From assembly GCA_030147225.1 (NCBI GenBank), contig JASLAI010000092.1, forward strand, positions 1 through 5,275: DNA of 5,275 bases. Direction: 5' to 3'. Below are positions 1 through 5,275 of the stretch, piece by piece. The notes under the pieces were generated by a model. The model worked only from the letters and a program-made list of their open reading frames with translations. It had not been told where the DNA came from and did no database searches. The stretch's first letter is position 1, and every line of letters begins with the position of its first letter. The stretch is from Planococcus sp. (in: firmicutes) (GTDB lineage Bacteria > Bacillota > Bacilli > Bacillales_A > Planococcaceae). Both the position numbers and the translations under genes were made by a program.

Positions 1-1447
<1,447 letters not shown>

Positions 1448-1449
<2 letters not shown>

Positions 1450-1454
1450 GGGGA
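1448..1454 (+). promoter_or_regulatory. camS ribosome binding site overlapping the ligA stop codon
   Basis: AAGGGGA begins on the last two bases of the ligA TAA and ends 7 bases before the ATG at 1462. It supports that start and suggests that ribosomes finishing ligA help initiate camS. The match to the anti-Shine-Dalgarno sequence is moderate, weaker than for gatC and gatA. Confidence 0.75.
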
Positions 1455-1461
1455 TTTTAAC

Positions 1462-2592
1462 ATGAAACGCATATGGTGGATTCCAATCAGCTTGCTGCTG
1501 TTAACGGGATGTGTGCCTTCCGGGACCGAAGAGGAAGCGGAAGTGATAAATGAGAAAGAAGAAGTAGAGACGGCAATCATTCCGAGCATGCAGTTGGATG
1601 ATCAATTTTACCGGACGCTTCTGCCATATAAAGAAAGCGCCACAAGAGGGAAAATCGTCAATCGTTTAAATTCCCGTTACGATATTACAGAAACAGAAAA
1701 TGGGCTATTGCGCTTGTCCCAGAAACAGTTTTCGCCTGATGATTATTATTTTCAGGAAGGCCAAATGATTAGCGATGAAGACGTTACTTCATGGCTCCAG
1801 CGGACCAGCAAAGATAATCCAGCGGGGTTGAATCCTGCCGATGACCGTTCAGAAGAGCAGAAAAAAGCGGGTGAACGTCCCGCCGCTGAAATACTGGCAC
1901 ACGTCATTGAACAGAATTATTTGGTGAAGACCAATGAGGATACGATACGGCTTGGCGGCATCTCAGTTGGCTTGGCGTTAAATTCGGTGTATTACAGTTC
2001 TGATGATGGAATTTCCTATGAGGAAGAAATTCCTCAAGAGCAGATTGAAAAAGAAGGCAAGCGCATGGCTGATGAAATCGTCAAACGCCTGCGTGAAAAA
2101 GAAGGCTTGGCTGATGTGCCGATTGTAGTGGGGCTTTTCAAGCAAAACTCCCGCAACGCCATGGTGCCAGGCGCTTACTTTTCATCTGGAGCCGCTCCAG
2201 GCGGTCAGCAAGCTGTGGCCAGCTGGAATCCTGTAAACGAAGCTTATGTACTGTTTCCGACTTCAGGAGCTGATGAACGCTACCGAGACATTGATACAGC
2301 GTTCCGCAATTTCAAACAGGATGTCGAAATCTACTTTTCCAATTTCACCAGTGTCATTGGCACCGGCTTTTATCAAGAAAATCAATTAAAAGAATTAAAG
2401 ATTGAAATTCCTATCCAATTTTACGGTGCAGCCGAAGTGATCGGCTTTACACAATATACAACAGGTTTGGTGATGGAGCATTTTCCTGAGAATGTACTGG
2501 TGGAGGTCAGTGTAACTTCAACCAATGGTCCTGAAGCATTAGTTCTTAGAAAAGCGGGAGAAACTGAGCCGTTTGTTCACATTTATGAATAA
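1462..2592 (+). CDS. camS: CamS-family lipoprotein (sex pheromone cAM373 precursor family, B. subtilis YerH type)
   Basis: A predicted membrane-anchored lipoprotein of 376 residues, exported and held on the outer face of the cytoplasmic membrane. The N-terminus is a classical lipoprotein signal: K2 R3, a hydrophobic core at residues 4-14, and lipobox L14-T15-G16-C17, with C17 the predicted lipidated residue. A Glu-rich tether follows (about 18-40), then the globular domain. The stretch around residues 62-102, with RGKIVNRLNSRYD and DDYYFQEGQ, is the part I recognise as CamS/YerH-like, and the position directly after ligA agrees. In Enterococcus and Staphylococcus the cleaved signal peptide of a CamS homologue gives the cAM373 mating pheromone; the role of the mature protein is not well defined. 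Length is close to the family's usual 380-400 residues and no catalytic motif is evident. It is probably cotranscribed with ligA and is followed by a terminator. The family call is confident; any pheromone role here is inference. Confidence 0.9.
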   Translation: MKRIWWIPISLLLLTGCVPSGTEEEAEVINEKEEVETAIIPSMQLDDQFYRTLLPYKESATRGKIVNRLNSRYDITETENGLLRLSQKQFSPDDYYFQEGQMISDEDVTSWLQRTSKDNPAGLNPADDRSEEQKKAGERPAAEILAHVIEQNYLVKTNEDTIRLGGISVGLALNSVYYSSDDGISYEEEIPQEQIEKEGKRMADEIVKRLREKEGLADVPIVVGLFKQNSRNAMVPGAYFSSGAAPGGQQAVASWNPVNEAYVLFPTSGADERYRDIDTAFRNFKQDVEIYFSNFTSVIGTGFYQENQLKELKIEIPIQFYGAAEVIGFTQYTTGLVMEHFPENVLVEVSVTSTNGPEALVLRKAGETEPFVHIYE

Positions 2593-2605
2593 TTTGCAGG
2601 AAAAC

Positions 2606-2641
2606 GGGGATGGCCATGCGGCTGTCCCTATTCATTTTTTT
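2606..2641 (+). terminator. Rho-independent terminator after camS
   Basis: A 10-bp stem (2606-2615 with 2620-2629, left arm GGGGATGGCC, right arm GGCTGTCCCT) contains three G-U wobbles and closes on a 4-base ATGC loop. A run of seven T residues follows at 2635-2641, after the interrupting bases ATTCA. It begins 14 bases after the camS stop and should end the ligA-camS transcript. The offset between stem and T-run may make it leaky. The opposite strand lacks a good U-run, so it is probably one-directional. Confidence 0.85.
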
Positions 2642-2657
2642 AGAAAAATGTTATGAT
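2629..2657 (+). promoter_or_regulatory. Extended -10 sigma-A promoter for gatCAB
   Basis: TATGAT at 2652-2657 differs from TATAAT at one position and is preceded by TG at 2649-2650, giving the extended -10 pattern TGnTATGAT. At the ideal 17-base spacing the -35 hexamer is TATTCA (2629-2634), which matches TTGACA at only three positions, so the extended -10 probably carries recognition. The expected start is near 2664, leaving an untranslated leader of about 30 bases. That is too short for a T-box or other riboswitch. The -35 region lies within the terminator of the preceding unit. Predicted from sequence only. Confidence 0.65.
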
Positions 2658-2679
2658 ATAGCGTATGTTTACTGAATCC

Positions 2680-2686
2680 GGAGGTG
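2680..2686 (+). promoter_or_regulatory. gatC ribosome binding site
   Basis: GGAGGTG lies 7 bases before the ATG at 2694. This favours that start over the in-frame ATG at 2703 (residue 4), which would sit 16 bases away. Confidence 0.85.
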
Positions 2687-2693
2687 TAGAAAA

Positions 2694-2984
2694 ATGGCGA
2701 AAATGACTAAAGAAGAAGTAATTGAAGTCGCTCATTTGGCGAGATTGGCAATTACTGACGAAGAAGCGGAGCATTTTGCAGATCAATTGGAAGCAATCAC
2801 AAATGCTATGGAATTGCTGAACGAATTGGATACAGAAAATGTTGAACCGACTACTCATGTGCTGCAGATGGTCAATGTATTGCGTGAAGACAAATCCATT
2901 CCTGGATTAGACCGCGAATTAATGTTGAAAAACGTAAAAGAACATGAAGGCGGACAAGTGAAAGTCCCAACTATCTTAGAATAA
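2694..2984 (+). CDS. gatC: Aspartyl/glutamyl-tRNA amidotransferase subunit C
   Basis: GatC is the small subunit of the cytoplasmic GatCAB complex. It has no catalytic site; in known structures it wraps around the GatA-GatB interface and stabilises GatA. At 96 residues it has the standard length. Visible family signatures are the N-terminal helix with VAHLARLAI (residues 12-20), a second amphipathic helix at about 23-46, the NVEPTTHV segment (49-56) and the C-terminal portion [13 protein letters not shown] followed by KVPTILE at the very end. The first ATG is chosen for its well-placed Shine-Dalgarno. It is the first gene of the gat operon, behind its own predicted promoter, with gatA starting 19 bases after its stop. 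Its identity is secure from both sequence and position. Confidence 0.97.
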   Translation: MAKMTKEEVIEVAHLARLAITDEEAEHFADQLEAITNAMELLNELDTENVEPTTHVLQMVNVLREDKSIPGLDRELMLKNVKEHEGGQVKVPTILE

Positions 2985-2988
2985 CCGG

Positions 2989-2995
2989 AAGGAGG
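2989..2995 (+). promoter_or_regulatory. gatA ribosome binding site
   Basis: AAGGAGG, a perfect core Shine-Dalgarno, lies in the 19-base gatC-gatA gap, 8 bases before the ATG at 3004. It fixes that start and predicts strong initiation. Confidence 0.9.
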
Positions 2996-3003
2996 AACCA
3001 TAG

Positions 3004-4473
3004 ATGTCATTGGTAGAAAAAACAGCTGCACAATTGCAGGAAATGATACATACAAAAGAGACGACGATTGCTGACTTGACCCAAAAAGCGTTTGAACGCA
3101 TCGAAGCCCTTGAGCCTAAAGTGGATGCATTTCTTGCATTGAACAAAGAACGTGCCACACAGCAAGCCCAAGAAATGGATAAAGTGCCATTTGCTGACCG
3201 TGGACCATTATTTGGTTTGCCAATCGGAGTAAAAGACAATATCGTAACAGAGGGCTTGGAAACAACAGCTTCCAGCCGCATTCTTGAAGGCTTTAACCCG
3301 ATCTACAATGCTACTGTAGTAGAAAAGTTAAAAGAAGCTGGAATGGTGACTGTCGGAAAGTTAAACATGGACGAATTTGCTATGGGTTCTTCCAACGAAA
3401 ACTCATACTACAAGAAAACGAAAAACCCTTGGAACCTTGAAGCCGTACCGGGTGGCTCTTCAGGCGGATCTGCTGCTGCAGTAGCCGCAGGAGAAGTGCC
3501 GTTTACCTTAGGTTCAGATACAGGCGGATCAATCCGTCAGCCTGCTTCTTTTTGTGGTGTGGTTGGCATGAAGCCGACTTACGGACGGGTTTCCCGTTTT
3601 GGCTTGATCGCTTACGCTTCTTCATTGGATCAAATTGGTCCGATTACAAGAACCGTTAAAGACAATGCTTTATTGTTGAATGCCATTTCCGGGCATGATG
3701 ACAAAGACTCAACTTCTGCCAATGTAGAAGTTCCGGATTTCACTGCAGCTTTGACAGGCGATATTACCGGTTTGCGCATCGGTGTGCCGAAAGAGTATTT
3801 TGGTGAAGGTGTCGGCGAAGCGGCAAAACAAGCTGCTCTTGACGCATTGAAAGTATTGGAAGAAAGAGGCGCCATTTGTGAAGAAATTTCACTTCCTCAT
3901 TCAAAATACGCGTTAGCAACTTATTACTTACTGGCTTCTTCTGAAGCTTCTTCTAACCTTTCCCGTTTTGACGGCATTCGCTACGGTTACCGCACCGAGA
4001 AAGCTGGAAACCTTCTGGAGTTTTATATGAATACACGTTCTGAAGGCTTCGGTGATGAAGTCAAGCGCCGCATCATGCTTGGTACATACGCATTGAGCTC
4101 TGGGTATTACGATGCTTACTACAAAAAAGCCCAAAAAGTTCGTACCTTGATCAAGAAAGACTTTGATGATGCTTTTGAAAAATACGATGTCATCGTCGGC
4201 CCAACAACGCCGACACCGGCATTTAAAATTGGCGAAATCATTGATGATCCTTTAACAATGTATGCCAATGATATTTTAACGATTCCAGTAAACCTCGCTG
4301 GTGTACCGGCAATTTCGGTTCCTTGCGGATTCGATAACGGCTTGCCGCTGGGCTTGCAGATTATCGGGAAATACTTCGATGAAGAAACAGTATACCGAGT
4401 TGCAGACGTTTTTGAACAAGCAACCGATTTCCATAAAAAAACTCCTCAAACATGGGAGGGAGCAGCACAATGA
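3004..4473 (+). CDS. gatA: Aspartyl/glutamyl-tRNA amidotransferase subunit A (glutaminase subunit)
   Basis: GatA is the amidase-signature subunit of GatCAB. It hydrolyses glutamine (or asparagine) and releases ammonia, which is channelled to GatB to amidate Glu-tRNA(Gln) or Asp-tRNA(Asn). The product is 489 residues, against about 485 in S. aureus. The Lys / cis-Ser / Ser triad is complete: K77 in GVKDNI, S152 in the GGSSGGS glycine-serine loop (150-156), and nucleophile S176 in [10 protein letters not shown]. Each sits two residues before the S. aureus equivalent (K79, S154, S178), which confirms an intact N-terminal half. The RVSRFG and SLDQIGP segments after the nucleophile are also family-typical, as is [14 protein letters not shown] near the C-terminus. 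It lies between gatC (19-base gap) and gatB (4-base overlap). No frameshift or missing key residue was seen. Confidence 0.99.
   Translation: MSLVEKTAAQLQEMIHTKETTIADLTQKAFERIEALEPKVDAFLALNKERATQQAQEMDKVPFADRGPLFGLPIGVKDNIVTEGLETTASSRILEGFNPIYNATVVEKLKEAGMVTVGKLNMDEFAMGSSNENSYYKKTKNPWNLEAVPGGSSGGSAAAVAAGEVPFTLGSDTGGSIRQPASFCGVVGMKPTYGRVSRFGLIAYASSLDQIGPITRTVKDNALLLNAISGHDDKDSTSANVEVPDFTAALTGDITGLRIGVPKEYFGEGVGEAAKQAALDALKVLEERGAICEEISLPHSKYALATYYLLASSEASSNLSRFDGIRYGYRTEKAGNLLEFYMNTRSEGFGDEVKRRIMLGTYALSSGYYDAYYKKAQKVRTLIKKDFDDAFEKYDVIVGPTTPTPAFKIGEIIDDPLTMYANDILTIPVNLAGVPAISVPCGFDNGLPLGLQIIGKYFDEETVYRVADVFEQATDFHKKTPQTWEGAAQ
4454..4461 (+). promoter_or_regulatory. gatB ribosome binding site inside the end of gatA
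   Basis: GGGAGGGA lies within the last gatA codons. Its GGAGG core (4455-4459) ends 10 bases before the gatB ATG at 4470, slightly longer than ideal. Together with the ATGA stop-start overlap it supports translational coupling of GatA and GatB, which function as a 1:1 complex. Confidence 0.75.
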
Positions 4474-5275
4474 ATTTTGAAACAATCATTGGACTTGAAG
4501 TCCACGTTGAATTAAAAACAGATTCGAAAATGTTTTCTCCAGCACCTGCTCATTTTGGAGCTGAACCGAACACTAATACGAATGTCATCGACCTTGGCTA
4601 TCCGGGCGTTTTGCCGGTAGTCAACAAACGGGCTGTGGATTGGGCAATGAAAGCGGCTCTTGCTTTGAACTGCGAGATTACCCGTCACACCAAGTTCGAC
4701 CGTAAAAACTATTTCTATCCGGACAATCCGAAAGCCTATCAAATTTCACAATTTGATCAGCCGATCGGCGAACATGGCTGGATTGAAATTGAAGTAAAAG
4801 GTGAGAAAAAGCGCATCGGCATTACGCGTCTTCACATGGAAGAAGACGCTGGGAAATTGACGCATACCGGCAATGGCCATTCATTGGTCGACTTTAACCG
4901 CCAGGGAACACCGTTGATCGAAATCGTATCCGAGCCGGATATCCGCACAGCTGATGAAGCTTACGCCTACTTGGAAAAAATCAAAGCGATCATCCAGTAT
5001 ACAGGGGTTTCAGATGTGCGAATGGAAGAAGGTTCATTGCGCTGCGACGCCAATATCTCTCTTCGTCCATTCGGGCAGGATGAATTCGGTACGAAAACAG
5101 AACTGAAGAACTTGAATTCGTTCAACTTTGTCCGTAAAGGAATCGAACATGAACAAGTTCGTCAGGAACAAGTATTGCTTGCAGGTGGAATCATCGAGCA
5201 GGAAACACGCCGCTATGACGAATCGACAGGTAAGACACTGTTAATGCGTATCAAAGAAGGATCTGATGATTACCG
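4470..5275 (+). CDS. gatB: Aspartyl/glutamyl-tRNA amidotransferase subunit B, N-terminal 268 residues (3' end outside window)
   Basis: GatB binds the misacylated tRNA, phosphorylates the Glu or Asp carboxylate with ATP, and transfers ammonia from GatA to form Gln- or Asn-tRNA. The ATG overlaps the gatA stop (ATGA, 4470-4473). The frame stays open to the window edge, giving 268 full codons of an expected 475 or so. This covers most of the catalytic cradle; the C-terminal helical and YqeY-like tRNA-binding domains lie beyond the edge. Family signatures: [10 protein letters not shown] with E10 and H12; [20 protein letters not shown] (residues 75-94); LHMEEDAGK with E124 and E125; [12 protein letters not shown] with E151; and [14 protein letters not shown]10, H12, E125 and E151 correspond, as I recall, to the metal-binding site in S. 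aureus GatB. The segment at residues 22-48 lacks the cysteines that form a zinc site in many other GatB proteins, as in S. aureus. It is truncated only by the window. Confidence 0.98.
   Translation, partial: MNFETIIGLEVHVELKTDSKMFSPAPAHFGAEPNTNTNVIDLGYPGVLPVVNKRAVDWAMKAALALNCEITRHTKFDRKNYFYPDNPKAYQISQFDQPIGEHGWIEIEVKGEKKRIGITRLHMEEDAGKLTHTGNGHSLVDFNRQGTPLIEIVSEPDIRTADEAYAYLEKIKAIIQYTGVSDVRMEEGSLRCDANISLRPFGQDEFGTKTELKNLNSFNFVRKGIEHEQVRQEQVLLAGGIIEQETRRYDESTGKTLLMRIKEGSDDY

Noticed and set aside
2186..2200. Perfect dyad CTGGAGC-C-GCTCCAG in camS, considered as an operator
   Set aside because: Seven-base arms around one base are expected by chance in a window of this size, it lies deep within coding sequence, and it matches no regulator site I know.
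2658..2693. T-box or other riboswitch in front of the amidotransferase operon
   Set aside because: The predicted leader is only about 30 bases and the whole intergenic gap is 101 bases, already occupied by terminator and promoter. There is no room and no T-box core motif.

Overview
This is an ordinary-looking stretch of chromosome from a low- to mid-GC Firmicute of the order Bacillales. The gene order ligA – camS – gatC – gatA – gatB, the strong AGGAGG-type ribosome binding sites, the CamS-family lipoprotein and the zinc-cysteine-free GatB all fit that group. The protein sequences and base composition look like Planococcaceae (Planococcus or Sporosarcina relatives), but that finer placement is a guess from memory. 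All five genes lie on the + strand, and both end genes are cut by the window edges.

Positions 1-1449 hold the C-terminal 482 residues of the NAD+-dependent DNA ligase LigA. About 190 N-terminal residues, including the adenylated lysine, lie upstream. Twelve bases later, with its ribosome binding site overlapping the ligA stop codon, comes camS (1462-2592), a secreted lipoprotein of the CamS / sex-pheromone-precursor family. These two genes are very probably the tail of one transcription unit (pcrB-pcrA-ligA-camS in relatives). The unit closes with a Rho-independent terminator at 2606-2641.

A new transcription unit starts at once. An extended -10 promoter (about 2649-2657), whose -35 region falls inside the end of the terminator, should drive gatC (2694-2984), gatA (3004-4473) and gatB (4470 to the window edge). 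The three encode the GatCAB amidotransferase, which converts Glu-tRNA(Gln) and/or Asp-tRNA(Asn) to the correctly amidated species in bacteria lacking a direct glutaminyl- or asparaginyl-tRNA synthetase route. The gatA stop and gatB start overlap in an ATGA, so their translation is probably coupled.

The only non-coding stretch is the 101-base camS-gatC gap, which is accounted for by the terminator, promoter and ribosome binding site. I saw no RNA genes, mobile elements, CRISPR arrays or long repeats, and no sign of a previously undescribed system. The points most worth a second look are the hydrophobic peptide that would be released from the CamS signal sequence, the fused terminator-promoter, and the missing proline-transporter gene that separates camS from gatC in several relatives.
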